Shown here: piece after piece, positions 46,121 through 56,175 of the stretch | How the letters are laid out: the number at the start of each line of letters is the position of its first letter | Position numbering within the stretch: the stretch's first letter is position 1 | Source: Polyangium mundeleinium | GTDB taxonomy: Bacteria > Myxococcota_A > Polyangia > Polyangiales > Polyangiaceae | DNA length: 64,000 bases | Reading direction: 5' to 3' | Assembly (NCBI RefSeq): GCF_028369105.1 | Contig: NZ_JAQNDO010000001.1 | Location: forward strand, 2,783,711 to 2,847,710 | Position numbers and translations under genes: made by a program | Notes under the pieces: model-generated | Databases searched by the model: none | What the model was told of the DNA's origin: nothing | Seen by the model: the letters and a program-made list of their open reading frames with translations, nothing else

Positions 46121-47269
46121 TTAGCCGATGATCATCGATTCCGAGAGCAACTTGCCCTCGGCGAACCTGCGCAGGTTCCAGCGGTCGAAGAGCGGCAGCT
46201 TCGTGCCCTCGGCGATGTGCTGCGCGAGGAGCTTGCCCATCACGGGCGCCATCATGAAGCCGTGGCCCATGAAGCCCGAGGCTTGGTAGAAATGTTCGAT
46301 CGTATCGACCTCGCCCACGATGGGGTTCGCGTCGGGCGTGAGGTCGTAGCAGCCCGCCCACTGGCGCAGGACCTTCACCCGGCCGAGGAGAGGCACCGTG
46401 CGCGTGAGGGCGCGCGCGTAGAGCGCGAGGAAGCGGTGGGACGAGCCCATGTCGAGGCCCTCGGGGACGTCCTCGTTGGAGATGCCTCCGACGATCTCGC
46501 CGCGCATCGACTGCGAGAAGTACAGGCCGTTCGAGAGGTCCGCGACGAGCGGCTTGAGCCAGGGCTTGAGCGGCTCGGTCGAGCAGATCTCGTGGCGGTG
46601 CGGGCGGTTCGGCAGCGCGACGTCGAGCAGGGCCGCGAGGAGCGGGCTCCATGCGCCGCAGGCGTTGACGACGCGGTTCGTGCGGATCGTGCCCTTGTTC
46701 GTCACGACGCCCTCGATCCGTGAGCCGCGCGTCTCGAAGCCCGTGACCTCGGTGAAGGTCTCGATGTCGACGCCGAGCTTCTGCGCGCACTCGGCGTAAC
46801 CCCAGACGAACGGCCAAGGGAAGACGACGGCGTCGTCGGGGTTGTAGCTCGCGAGCAGGACGCCCTCGATGTCGAGCTCGGGCACGATGCGCTTGGCCTC
46901 TTTCGGTTCGAGCAGGCGCGTCGCGAGGCCACACTCGTTCTGCACGCGCACGCTCTTTTCGAGGTTCTTCTGCGCGCGCTCGTTGCGGACGAGGAAGAGG
47001 TAGCCGCCCTGGCGGAACCAGACGTTGATCTTCATCTCGGCCGCGAAGTCGCGGCACATGCGGATGCTCTCCTGCATGAGCCGGATGTTCTCTTCGCTGC
47101 CGAACTGGGCCCGCACGCCGCCGCCGTTGCGGCCGCTCGCCCCGCCGCAGAGGTAGCCCTTCTCGACGACGACCGTGTCCGTGATGCCGTGGTCTTTCGC
47201 GAGGTGCCAGGCGACGGACAGGCCCATGATCCCGCCCCCCACGATCACCACGCTGGCTCGGTCGCGCAT
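46121..47269 (-). CDS. FAD-dependent amine/sarcosine oxidase-type oxidoreductase
   Basis: 382 residues. The N-terminal FAD site VVIVGGGIMGLSVAWHLA and GASGRNGGGVRAQFG, with GHGFMMAPVMGKLLA near the end, are those of the DAO family (sarcosine oxidase beta/glycine oxidase group). It would oxidise an N-methyl or amino acid and release peroxide. It lies 12 bp after the CysQ-like gene, in the same operon. Confidence 0.9.
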   Translation of the reverse strand: MRDRASVVIVGGGIMGLSVAWHLAKDHGITDTVVVEKGYLCGGASGRNGGGVRAQFGSEENIRLMQESIRMCRDFAAEMKINVWFRQGGYLFLVRNERAQKNLEKSVRVQNECGLATRLLEPKEAKRIVPELDIEGVLLASYNPDDAVVFPWPFVWGYAECAQKLGVDIETFTEVTGFETRGSRIEGVVTNKGTIRTNRVVNACGAWSPLLAALLDVALPNRPHRHEICSTEPLKPWLKPLVADLSNGLYFSQSMRGEIVGGISNEDVPEGLDMGSSHRFLALYARALTRTVPLLGRVKVLRQWAGCYDLTPDANPIVGEVDTIEHFYQASGFMGHGFMMAPVMGKLLAQHIAEGTKLPLFDRWNLRRFAEGKLLSESMIIG

Positions 47270-47281
47270 GGTAGGCGGAGC

Positions 47282-48106
47282 TTAGCGCAAAGCGGAGATG
47301 GCTTCGATCACGGTGTCGTAGAGCGCGGCGTTCGTCGCGACGAGGCCGTTTTCGAGGTTCAGCCCGCCGTACGCGTAGTCGATCGGCGTGCCGTCGAGGT
47401 CCGAGAAGCGGCCGCCCGAGGCGACGAGGATCGCCTCGGGGCCGCACGTGTCCCAGAGCTTCACGCCCGTGCCGCCGTGCACGTAAATCTCGGCTTCGCC
47501 GGTGCAGACGCGCGCGACCTTCACGCCGACGGATCCACACGGGACGACGCGGTGGACGCCGAGCCGCTTGGCGAACGGCTCGGTGAGGTGCGGGCGGTGC
47601 GAGCGCGAGACCATCAACGTCGCCTTCGAGGGATCCCGCTGATCGGTGACACGAAGCGGGCGGCGTGTGCCGTCCGAGGCTTCGAGGAAGGCGACGGGGG
47701 ACGCGCCGACGCGGCCGCAGAGCGCCTCGCCCGACTCGGGCATCACGACCACGCCGAGCGTCGCACGGCCGCCCACGGCGAGGCCGATCATCACGGCGAA
47801 CTCGGGGTTCCGGTCGGCGAACTCGCGCGTGCCGTCGAGGGGATCGACGAAGAAGACGCGTTGGCTCTGGACCATCCGCCGCGCCTCGGCTGCGGTCTCG
47901 GGCGGGGTCTCCTCGGCGATGATCGGGTCACCGGGGAACGTCTCGGCGAGGCGCGCGCAGATGAGCGTGTTCGCCTCGCGATCGGCGCGCGTGACCGGAT
48001 CGTTCGGGCCCTTCATCTCGACGGCGAAGGCCGTCCGGTAGACCGCGCGGACGATCTCCGCCGCCTCGCGGGCGATGGACAGGACGGTCTCCAGCTCGGT
48101 GTCCAT
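47282..48106 (-). CDS. 3'(2'),5'-bisphosphate nucleotidase CysQ / inositol monophosphatase family
   Basis: 274 residues. DPLDGTREF and WDTCGPEAIL are the metal and substrate motifs of the IMPase family; EE in AEETPPE is an additional metal ligand. CysQ and IMPases cannot be separated by motif alone. The ATG at 48106 has GGAGAG 7 nt upstream and is preferred to ATG 48121, five codons earlier. It follows the aldo/keto reductase gene in the operon. Confidence 0.88.
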   Translation of the reverse strand: MDTELETVLSIAREAAEIVRAVYRTAFAVEMKGPNDPVTRADREANTLICARLAETFPGDPIIAEETPPETAAEARRMVQSQRVFFVDPLDGTREFADRNPEFAVMIGLAVGGRATLGVVVMPESGEALCGRVGASPVAFLEASDGTRRPLRVTDQRDPSKATLMVSRSHRPHLTEPFAKRLGVHRVVPCGSVGVKVARVCTGEAEIYVHGGTGVKLWDTCGPEAILVASGGRFSDLDGTPIDYAYGGLNLENGLVATNAALYDTVIEAISALR

Positions 48107-48142
48107 GCTGGCGCTCTCCATGGTGTTTCTGCGCGGGCTCCG

Positions 48143-49093
48143 TCAGACCTCGACGCCCACGGCCTTCAGCCGCGCGGCGAGCTCGACCATCACGGTGTCC
48201 TTGAGATACGGCGGTTCGCCTGCCTCGCGTTCGAGCTGGTCGAACTGGGCGACCGAGCGGGGGCCGAGGATCGCCGAGGAGACGAGCTGGTTCGCGAGGA
48301 CGAACCGAAGGGCGACGGAGCGGAGCGTGCCGACGTCCTCGGCCTTGGAGAAGGGGCGGAGCGCGTCGAGCTGCAGGATGCGCTTCGCGAGCTCTTTCTG
48401 GCTCCAACGATCGACGCGGTGGTCGCCGGCGTAAAACTCGCGCTCGGGGCTCCAGTGGCCGGTGAGCAAGCCGTGGGCGAGGACGCTTCGCGCGAGGACA
48501 CCGACGTTGTGCTCTTTCACATCCGCGGAGAGCGCGTGGAGATCCTTGGCGACGAAGACGTTGTACGCGAGCTCGAGGACCTTGGCCCCGGCGCGAATCG
48601 CGGCGCGCCCGACCTCGACCGATCCGGCGCTCACACCCCAGGCGCGCACGAGGCCGCGCTCTTCGAGCTCCTTCATGAACGCGACGGTCTCGGTCCGCGC
48701 GAGCGCCTGCTCGGTGGGGTTGTGGAGGAGCACGACGTCGAGCGGGCTGCGATCGAGGCGCTCGCGCGAGCGCTCGAAGGCGACGCGCAGGTAGCTCGGA
48801 TCGAAGCGCTTCTGCGCAGGCGAGGCTTCGAGGTCGGTGCCGATCTTCGTGACGACGTACGTCGTGTCCTTCGGCAGGCGCGCGCCGAGCTTCTTCTCCA
48901 TCGCGCCGCGGCCGTACACGTCGGCGGTGTCGAAGAGGTTCACGCCGGAGGAGACGGCACGATCGAGGACACGATCGACCTCGGGCAAGACGACGGGCCC
49001 GTAACCGTCGCCCGAGAGCCCCCACGTGCCGAGGCCGAGCTCGGAGACTTCGAGGGAGGTTTTGCCGAGAGGCCGCTTTCGCACGGCCTGCAT
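48143..49093 (-). CDS. Aldo/keto reductase
   Basis: 316 residues. The catalytic tetrad can be placed as Asp/Tyr in FDTADVYG, Lys in VVTKIG and His in VLLHNP. The chain is close to the oxidoreductase group of AKRs that use NADPH to reduce aldehydes or ketones. It is the first gene of the four-gene operon running to 45268. Confidence 0.92.
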   Translation of the reverse strand: MQAVRKRPLGKTSLEVSELGLGTWGLSGDGYGPVVLPEVDRVLDRAVSSGVNLFDTADVYGRGAMEKKLGARLPKDTTYVVTKIGTDLEASPAQKRFDPSYLRVAFERSRERLDRSPLDVVLLHNPTEQALARTETVAFMKELEERGLVRAWGVSAGSVEVGRAAIRAGAKVLELAYNVFVAKDLHALSADVKEHNVGVLARSVLAHGLLTGHWSPEREFYAGDHRVDRWSQKELAKRILQLDALRPFSKAEDVGTLRSVALRFVLANQLVSSAILGPRSVAQFDQLEREAGEPPYLKDTVMVELAARLKAVGVEV

Positions 49094-49198
49094 TTACAAC
49101 GTACGGCGGTGTCCGTCCATCGTGCATGGCGCGAGCCCTCGCCCGCGCCGGGCTCCCGATCGAGCCGCCCCGGAACCAGGGAGGTTTACGAGGGCACC

Positions 49199-49828
49199 AT
49201 GGCGAAGGAGCCGTTTTTCGCGTCGAGGACGGAGGGCGAGAAGACCTCCGAAGGTCGGGATGTGGAGGCGGCAGAAGGCGCACACAAAGCGCTCGAGCTC
49301 GTCGCATTGCGTGGCACCGAGGTGCTCGGCGTGCGCCACGTGCTCGATGGCGGTGCGTGCTGGATCGGGCAGGTCCCGGAGTCGGTCGCGCGGATCCCGA
49401 TGACCGAGTACGGAGGCCACCCCGTGGTCGTGGCCGAGGTCAGGGAAGGGCAGTTCGTGCTCCACGTGCCGCCGCGCGCGCGAGGACGAACGCACGGAAA
49501 AGATGGGCTCGGCCGACTCGTGACGGGGCCCGTGTCACTGGAAGTGGACGAGGGCGATCGGGCGGTGATCGTGCTCGGGCCGGTGCAGATCCGCGCGCGG
49601 CTCGTGGCGATCGAGGCGTCGGGCAAGGAGCGCGTGCGGATCCCGAACGAGACGCGTCGGCTGCTCACCGTGATGGGCGCGCTCTACGTCACGGCGCTGG
49701 CGCTCTGCGCGGCGATAGCGCCCGCGCGGCCCGAGCGGCTCGCGACGGGCGCGGTGAGGCGGGCGATCGCGACGGTGGCAGAGAGCGTGGTGAGCGTGAA
49801 CGCCACGCATGATCTGGACCGGCCGTGA
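49199..49828 (+). CDS. FHA-like sandwich protein with C-terminal transmembrane helix
   Basis: 209 residues. The middle (about 45-140) has the repeated strand pattern of an FHA-like domain but without the RxGR and SxxH phosphopeptide residues. One hydrophobic helix follows (about 152-172, TVMGALYVTALALCAAIAP). Family not recognised. GAGG is upstream of the ATG. It is divergent from the aldo/keto reductase gene. Confidence 0.6.
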   Translation: MAKEPFFASRTEGEKTSEGRDVEAAEGAHKALELVALRGTEVLGVRHVLDGGACWIGQVPESVARIPMTEYGGHPVVVAEVREGQFVLHVPPRARGRTHGKDGLGRLVTGPVSLEVDEGDRAVIVLGPVQIRARLVAIEASGKERVRIPNETRRLLTVMGALYVTALALCAAIAPARPERLATGAVRRAIATVAESVVSVNATHDLDRP

Positions 49829-49846
49829 TCTGCGGAGGCAGGCGCG

Positions 49847-51922
49847 TCACTGGTAAAGCCAGTAGTGAAACGCATGGAACACGCCCGCCTCGCGCGGCGT
49901 GACTTCGATCTCGGTCCGGGCCCATACGCGATCCGGGGGGATCTCCACGACACGCTCGACCCACGCGCCGGCCGGGAGCCGCGCCGAGCCGATCTCGATG
50001 CCGCCCGCGCGCACGACGAGCTCGACGTCGGTGTCGGCCGAGGCGCGCAGGACGAGCGACGCCGCGCGGCCCTGCGCGAGGGTCGCGGTGAAGCGGTCGA
50101 GGGAGCGGCGCATGCGGCCCGCGTCGGCGATCTCGGCGGCGGGCGTCGTCTCGTCCGATCCTGCGTCGTCCCGCCGCGGCGGCTCGGCCATCACCGCCAC
50201 GTTGTCCTGGTCCGACGCCCCGAGGCGCGCGTAGCTGTGTGTGTCCTCGGACTCGAGGTCGGAGACGTCGATCTCGTCGGCGAGCGCGCCCTTCGGCGTC
50301 GCCGCGCGCGGCAGCGCCCCCGAGCCGAGGAGATCCCAGCGCGCCTCGTGGGCGATCATCGTGGGTCCCCCAAGGATCGACTGATCAACCACGGTCTCGC
50401 GGTGCAGCTCCTCGCCGAGCACGGGCGGGCAGGCCATCCACTGCGGATACACGATGAAGTGCGAGGGGCGGCGCTCGGCGGGCAGCTTTTCGTAGTGCTC
50501 GAAGCGCGAGCCGGCGCCGAACGTCCAGTAGCGCGACTCGCCCTCGGTCGTCAGGCCGACGACGTCGAAGGTGCGCCGGTCGGAGACGTAGGCGAGCGCG
50601 CCCGTGTCGTTCACGCCGATGCGCGCGTCCGCGGGGAGATGTTCGCGCGCCCAGAAGCCGAGCGTGACCTGCTGGTGATCGATCGCGCGCGCGCTCGTCG
50701 CGAGGTCGGAGAGCGTCCACGGGAGCTTGGTGACGAGGGCGCCCGTGAACAGGCCGAGGACGAGCGGCGTGACGGGCGCGCGCGCGCGGACGAAGCGCCG
50801 CGCGAGGTCGCCGATCTCGCGGGCGAGGCAGGCGAGGAGGACGAAGTGCGCGGCGTAGAAGGGCCAGACGTAACGGACGCGGTTCCAGAGGAAGCTCAGG
50901 TACGTGCACGGCAGCGCCGTCGCGAGGACGATCGCGAGGACGAACGTGCCGTGGATCGGGAGCGCGCCGCGGTGCGCGCGATGGACGAGCGCGAGGGCGC
51001 CGAGGAGCGTGGGGACGAGGAGGTTCTCGGGGACGAAGACCGCGGACCACTCGCCGCCGTCGAGCACGCTCTGCCAGAGGGTGCGCAGGTTCGATTGGAG
51101 GAACGCGATCATGCCGGCGCGGTCGTAGGCCGGGTTCGCCGGGAGCCACTTGACCATCGTGGTCGCGGAGGCCGCGTGGCCCGCGATCACGAGGTGGAGC
51201 AGCGGCACGAGGAGCGGGCCGATCGCGGGGACGAGCGCGACGAGGCGCCGCGGTTTGCCCTCGCCGTTCGGGCGTGACGCGAGCGCGAGGACGGCGAGCG
51301 CCGAAGCGACCGCGCCTTCGGGGCGCACGAGGGGCGTGAGCAAGCCGAGCGCGGCGACCTCGATCGCCTGGCGACGGCCCGGCGCAGGGGACGCAGGATC
51401 CGGCTCGCAGTACGCGGCCGCGACGCGCGCCGTGCGCATGAGCATCCACGCGAAGGGGATGGTCTCCATGCCGCTCCAGGCGAACCAGGCGAACGCGCCG
51501 AAGCCGAGGCACATGATCATGGCGCCGGCGCCCGCGGCGCGGCCGGCGAGGCGATGCGCGAGGCGCCCAGTTTCGACGGCGAGCGCAGCGTGCGCGAGCG
51601 TGCCGAGCAGCCATGCAGCCCAGACGAACGAGAGCCCGCGCAGGCCGAGGAGGTGAAACGGCGCGAGGACGATCGGCCAGAGCAGGCTCGTCGCGCCGGT
51701 CGTGTAGCCCTCGCCGGGCACGTACGAGAAGAAGTGGCCTTCGGCGAGGCGACGCGCGTACTGCAGGTGGATGAAGGCGTCGTCGAGCGGGAGCGCGGGG
51801 CGGCCGGCGCGGGTCAGGATCCCGCGGATGGCGAGGGCGCCGAGGGCGAAGCTCACCACGAAGGGAAAGGCGTAAGGGGCCAGGCGTTTGCCCACGTCCC
51901 GAGGCGTCACGGGCGCGACCAT
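49847..51922 (-). CDS. Multi-pass membrane protein, GT-C glycosyltransferase-like
   Basis: 691 residues. About ten hydrophobic helices precede a C-terminal soluble domain of roughly 200 residues. The first loop has LPLDDAFIHLQYARRLAEG, the acidic pair in the first external loop that marks GT-C glycosyltransferases (PMT and ArnT relatives). Such enzymes use polyprenyl-linked sugars outside the cytoplasm. The acceptor is unknown. It is convergent with the FHA-like gene. Confidence 0.8.
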   Translation of the reverse strand: MVAPVTPRDVGKRLAPYAFPFVVSFALGALAIRGILTRAGRPALPLDDAFIHLQYARRLAEGHFFSYVPGEGYTTGATSLLWPIVLAPFHLLGLRGLSFVWAAWLLGTLAHAALAVETGRLAHRLAGRAAGAGAMIMCLGFGAFAWFAWSGMETIPFAWMLMRTARVAAAYCEPDPASPAPGRRQAIEVAALGLLTPLVRPEGAVASALAVLALASRPNGEGKPRRLVALVPAIGPLLVPLLHLVIAGHAASATTMVKWLPANPAYDRAGMIAFLQSNLRTLWQSVLDGGEWSAVFVPENLLVPTLLGALALVHRAHRGALPIHGTFVLAIVLATALPCTYLSFLWNRVRYVWPFYAAHFVLLACLAREIGDLARRFVRARAPVTPLVLGLFTGALVTKLPWTLSDLATSARAIDHQQVTLGFWAREHLPADARIGVNDTGALAYVSDRRTFDVVGLTTEGESRYWTFGAGSRFEHYEKLPAERRPSHFIVYPQWMACPPVLGEELHRETVVDQSILGGPTMIAHEARWDLLGSGALPRAATPKGALADEIDVSDLESEDTHSYARLGASDQDNVAVMAEPPRRDDAGSDETTPAAEIADAGRMRRSLDRFTATLAQGRAASLVLRASADTDVELVVRAGGIEIGSARLPAGAWVERVVEIPPDRVWARTEIEVTPREAGVFHAFHYWLYQ

Positions 51923-51982
51923 ACCGACCTCGTCAAAGGCCCGCTACCCATCCGGCCGACGTTGTGCTTGTTTGCGCCCGCC

Positions 51983-52621
51983 ATGGTGTTCCGGCCGCGC
52001 CCCAACCATCCGTACGCTCACGCCGCTCGCTTCCCGGACGAGGGACCGGTCGACATCGGCTCGATCCTGCCGGGCGAGGGGCCCATCGAGATCGAGATCG
52101 GCCCCGGCCGCGGCGGCTTCCTCTTCGAGCGCGCGGCGGCCGCGCCCGAAAGCCGGCTGCTCGGGCTGGAGATCCGGCTGAAATGGTCGTCGATCGTGGA
52201 CGATCGGCTCAAGAAGCAGGGCCTCGGGGCGCGGGCGCGCGTGCTCAACGCGGACGCGCGCGAGGCGCTCTCCCGGCTCGGGCCGGATGCCTCGATCGAC
52301 ACGTTTTTCATGCACTTCCCCGATCCCTGGTGGAAGAAGAAGCACGCGAAGCGCCTCGTCATGGGGCCGGGCCTGCTCGACTCGATCGCGCGGCTCTTGC
52401 GGGACGGCGGCGCGTTCTACGTGCAGACGGACGTCGCGGAGCGGGCGGAGATGTACGAAGCGCAGGTCGGCGCGCACGAGGTGTTCGAGCCGAGCGGCGA
52501 CGAGCCGGGTTCGGCGCGGATGGTCGAGAACCCGTACAACGCGCGGAGCCCGCGCGAGCACCACGCCATCGCGGACGGGCTGCCCGTGACGCGTCTGCGG
52601 TATCGCCGCCGCCCGCGCTGA
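51983..52621 (+). CDS. trmB: tRNA (guanine-N7-)-methyltransferase
   Basis: 212 residues. The SAM site IEIGPGRGGFLFE and FFMHFPDPWWKKKHAKRL are TrmB signatures. It methylates guanosine 46 of the tRNA variable loop. The ATG at 51983 keeps the family length; the long upstream frame is antisense to the GT-C gene. Confidence 0.96.
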   Translation: MVFRPRPNHPYAHAARFPDEGPVDIGSILPGEGPIEIEIGPGRGGFLFERAAAAPESRLLGLEIRLKWSSIVDDRLKKQGLGARARVLNADAREALSRLGPDASIDTFFMHFPDPWWKKKHAKRLVMGPGLLDSIARLLRDGGAFYVQTDVAERAEMYEAQVGAHEVFEPSGDEPGSARMVENPYNARSPREHHAIADGLPVTRLRYRRRPR

Positions 52622-52648
52622 CTTCGTCTCGGCGCGTCTCGACCGTGA

Positions 52649-54640
52649 CTAGTTCAGCTTGAAGGCCGCGCGCGCGACCTCGCCGGCCTTCACCGGCACG
52701 GCCTGCGACTGCGACGCGCCGCCGCCGTCGGGCTTGCACGTGATGCGCGCGGTGCCCGCGTTGACCACGGCTTCGACGGGCGTGGACCCGTAGCCGACGC
52801 CGTTGATCGTCACGTTGCAGAAGCCGCCCTTCGACGTGACGCGCACCTTGCCGCTGCCGCCGCCTCCGCCGCCCGCGGCGTTCGGGCTGCCCGTGCCCGC
52901 AGCGGCTGTGGCGGCGCTGTTCGGATCGGCCTTCACGAGCCGCTCCTGGATGACCTTCGTCTCGCCCTGCTCGGCGGTGAACGTGATCGTCTTCGGCGCG
53001 TAGCCCGAGAGCTGGAGGACGATCTTGTGCTCCTCGCCCGCGGAGAGGCCTTCGAGTTTTTCGACCACGCCCTTCAACTGCTTGTTGTCGAGCCAGACCG
53101 TCGCGGGGGGATCGATCTTCAGCACCACCGTGACCGATCCGGTCTTCATCACGGCCTGGATGGCGCGCGTCGGCTCTTGCTCGCTCAGCGTGATCGACTC
53201 GCGGTGCGCCTCGAAGCCTTCCTTCGTCAGCTTGACCTTGATCTCGCTGTCGACCGGCAGGCCCTCGACCTTCGACGGCGTGACCTGCTTCTGCAGCTCG
53301 CCGTTGATCCAGATCGAGCAACCCTCGTCCGCGCCGCACTTGATGTCGAGCGAGCCTTTCGTCTCCTTCGCGCGCACCGCCTGCGCCTTCTCGGCATCGG
53401 CGCGCATCGCCGCCTCACGCTCGGCGGCCTGCTTGCGCATGTAGAAGAAGCCGCCCACGCCAACGAGGACCACGGCGGCGAGCGCGATCCAGAGCCCCAC
53501 GCTCGAACGCTTCGGCTGCGGCGACGCGCCCGTCGCCGACATGCCCCCGCCGCCCGTCACCGTGCCCTCGTACATCGAGGGGCTGTGCTGCATGGCGATG
53601 ATGTCGGCGAGCTGCTTGACGTCCTGCAGCGCCTCTTTCTGCTGCTCCAGTTTGTCCTGGAACAGGGACTGCATCCACTGCGTCAGGCTGATCTGCGAGA
53701 CCGGGATGCGCTCCTCGCGGACGAACGATTCGAGGTCGCTCTGCATCTCGCGCGCGCTCTGGTAGCGATCCTCGCGCTTCTTCTCGAGCGACTTCATCAC
53801 GATGCGCTCGAGCGCGGGCGGGTAGCCGGGTTTGACCTGGCTCGGGCGCGGATAGTCCTTCTCGCAGATGAGCTTCAGCGTCTCGAACTCGCTCGATCCC
53901 TTGAAGAGACGTTTGCCCGTGGTGAGCTCGAAGATCAGCACGCCGACGGCGAAGATGTCGCTGCGCCAGTCGACGTCACCGCCCGATGCCTGTTCGGGCG
54001 ACATGTACGGGACTTTGCCCTTGAGCTGGCCGTCCTTCGTGTCCTCGCCGACCTGCGAGCTCGACTTGGCCACGCCGAAGTCGACGATCTTCACGTCGCC
54101 CGAGAACGTGCAGACGATGTTTTGCGGCGAGATGTCGCGGTGCACGATGTGCAGGAGGTTGCCTTCGAGGTCGCGCTTCTCGTGCGCGTAGGCGAGGCCC
54201 GCGCAGGTGCCGAGGCCGATCGCGACGGCGTGCTCCAGCGGGAACTCGGTGAGGCCCTTCTTGCGCATCGCGCGGACGATGGAGCGGATGTCCTCGCCGT
54301 GGATGTGCTCCATGGCGATGAAGTACGTCCCGTCCACCTGCCCGACGTCGAACGTCTGCACGATGTTCGGGTGCGACATCGTCGCGGCGACACGCGCCTC
54401 GTGCAGGAGCATCTCGATGAACGCCTGGTCGTTGTTCATCGAGGGCAGGATCCGCTTGATGACGATGAGCTTCTCGAAGCCCGCCACCGAGCGGTGCAAG
54501 GCGAGGAAGATCTCCGCCATCCCGCCGGCGGCTAGCCGACGCAGAAGCGTGTACTTGCCGAACTGGCGCGGCAGGTTCTCTTCAGGGAGCGAGGCCAGGT
54601 TGAACCCCGCGTCGTCCTCTCCGCCCGCGCGCTGCACCAT
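52649..54640 (-). CDS. Ser/Thr protein kinase with transmembrane segment and PEGA repeats
   Basis: 663 residues. The kinase domain (about 28-300) has AAGGMAEIF, Lys in VIKRIL, the catalytic HRDISPQN loop and DFGVAK. A transmembrane helix follows (near 390, LWIALAAVVLVGVGGFFYM), then three PEGA-like beta units (one around CGADEGCSIWINGEL) facing the outside. PEGA kinases are common in myxobacteria. The ATG lies ahead of the GKYTLLRRL strand. Substrates are unknown. Confidence 0.94.
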   Translation of the reverse strand: MVQRAGGEDDAGFNLASLPEENLPRQFGKYTLLRRLAAGGMAEIFLALHRSVAGFEKLIVIKRILPSMNNDQAFIEMLLHEARVAATMSHPNIVQTFDVGQVDGTYFIAMEHIHGEDIRSIVRAMRKKGLTEFPLEHAVAIGLGTCAGLAYAHEKRDLEGNLLHIVHRDISPQNIVCTFSGDVKIVDFGVAKSSSQVGEDTKDGQLKGKVPYMSPEQASGGDVDWRSDIFAVGVLIFELTTGKRLFKGSSEFETLKLICEKDYPRPSQVKPGYPPALERIVMKSLEKKREDRYQSAREMQSDLESFVREERIPVSQISLTQWMQSLFQDKLEQQKEALQDVKQLADIIAMQHSPSMYEGTVTGGGGMSATGASPQPKRSSVGLWIALAAVVLVGVGGFFYMRKQAAEREAAMRADAEKAQAVRAKETKGSLDIKCGADEGCSIWINGELQKQVTPSKVEGLPVDSEIKVKLTKEGFEAHRESITLSEQEPTRAIQAVMKTGSVTVVLKIDPPATVWLDNKQLKGVVEKLEGLSAGEEHKIVLQLSGYAPKTITFTAEQGETKVIQERLVKADPNSAATAAAGTGSPNAAGGGGGGSGKVRVTSKGGFCNVTINGVGYGSTPVEAVVNAGTARITCKPDGGGASQSQAVPVKAGEVARAAFKLN

Positions 54641-54769
54641 TCCGTAATCCCGTCTGTCCGTTAAGGCTACGGCGCAGCATCATGACATGGTCACTCCCGG
54701 TGTCGACGGATTCTTCCAGCCGCGCGCCCTCACGACCCTCCGTCGTGGTCGAGAGGCCTCCTGCTGGAA

Positions 54770-56143
54770 ATGAGCGCAAGATCCATGCTAGGCAGCGTCG
54801 TGTCCCCGTCGCCTTCGCGCCCGCGCGCCCTCCCTCGCATCACCATCGCGCTTTCCATCACGGCGGCGCTGCTCGGGGCCTCGGCCGCAGTCGAGGCGGC
54901 CTCGATCCGCAAGGGACCGTACCTGCAAGCGCTCGGCCAGACGGCCGTCACGATCAAGCTGGAACTCTCGACGCCGGAGCCGGCGACGGTCCTCGTGACG
55001 GGGCCCGCGGGGTTCGCGTCGTCGAAGCTATCGGAATCGGAGAAGCGCTTCCACGCGATCCGCGTCGAGGGCCTCGCGCCCGCGACGACGTACGCGTACC
55101 GCGTGAAGGTCGGCGACGTGGAGAGCAAGCCCGTGGATTTCACCACGGCGCCGGCCGATGGCCGCCCCTTCAAGTTCGTCGCGTATGGCGATAGCCGCTC
55201 GGACGCCGCAGCGCACGCGGCCGTGGCGCGGGCCATCGACGCCGCGCCCGCCGACTTTTTCGTGCACACGGGCGACATGGTCCAGGACGGCGACAACGAG
55301 GCGCAGTGGCACGAGTTCTTCGGCATCGAAGGCAAGTTGCTCGCGAACCGATGCATCTTCGTCGCCGTCGGCAACCACGAGCTCACGGCGCCCGATCCCA
55401 CGGGACAGGTGAATTTCCTCCGCTACTTCGCGGCGACCGAGACCGACGGGCGGGAGCGCCCGCACCTCTACGGATCGTTCCGCTGGGCGAACACGCGGTT
55501 TTTCCTGCTGAATGCGATGGATACGTGGACCGGCGACGAAAAGGAGTGGCTGCGCGCGGAGCTCGCGAGCGCGCTCCACGAGCCGGGCCTCGTGCATCGG
55601 ATCGCCGTGATGCACCACGGGCCGTTCTCGAGCGGCTATCACGGCGGCAACGCGCGCCTCGCGTCGCAAGGGATCATCCCGATGCTCCGGGACAACAAGG
55701 TGGAGCTCGTGATCGCGGGGCACGACCACATCTACGAGCGCGGCGAGGGGCAGGGGCTCAAGTACATCGTGTCGGGAGGCGCGGGCGCGCCGCTCTACCA
55801 GCAACGCAGCCGCGCCCCGGAACAGCAGCACTTCGAGTCGGTGCATCACTTCCTCGAATTCGCGGTCGATGGCCCCGAGGTGAAGGTCCTCGCCCGCCGC
55901 GCGAGCGGGAGCGTGATCGAGCCGTGCAGCTACCGGGGGACCGAGAGCTGGTCCTGCACATCCGACGAGAAGAAGCCCGGCTCCGCGGCCACGCCCGCGA
56001 CGACCCGAGCGAGCACCGCCTGCACCTGCGCCGTTCCGGGGAGCACGTCGGGGGATGCGGGCGGGGCCCGGGCGCTCGTCGCCCTCGCCGCGCTCGGGGC
56101 CCTCGGGGCGCGACGCCGCGTTTCGTCCGCGGGAGATACTTGA
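54770..56143 (+). CDS. Secreted metallophosphatase with MYXO-CTERM-like tail
   Basis: 457 residues. After a signal region (to about 45) come a fibronectin-like domain (LQALGQTAVTIKLELSTPE) and a metallophosphoesterase core of the purple acid phosphatase type: YGDSRSD, HTGDMVQDGDNE, GNHE and HHGPF/GHDH. The C-terminus reads CTCAVPG, then a hydrophobic helix (ALVALAALGALG) and ARRR, the layout of MYXO-CTERM sorting signals, which suggests anchoring to the outer surface after cleavage. Starts at 54770 and 54785 are both possible. Confidence 0.88.
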   Translation: MSARSMLGSVVSPSPSRPRALPRITIALSITAALLGASAAVEAASIRKGPYLQALGQTAVTIKLELSTPEPATVLVTGPAGFASSKLSESEKRFHAIRVEGLAPATTYAYRVKVGDVESKPVDFTTAPADGRPFKFVAYGDSRSDAAAHAAVARAIDAAPADFFVHTGDMVQDGDNEAQWHEFFGIEGKLLANRCIFVAVGNHELTAPDPTGQVNFLRYFAATETDGRERPHLYGSFRWANTRFFLLNAMDTWTGDEKEWLRAELASALHEPGLVHRIAVMHHGPFSSGYHGGNARLASQGIIPMLRDNKVELVIAGHDHIYERGEGQGLKYIVSGGAGAPLYQQRSRAPEQQHFESVHHFLEFAVDGPEVKVLARRASGSVIEPCSYRGTESWSCTSDEKKPGSAATPATTRASTACTCAVPGSTSGDAGGARALVALAALGALGARRRVSSAGDT

Positions 56144-56175
56144 TCCCCGGCCAAGCCCGGGGATACCCTCCGCGC

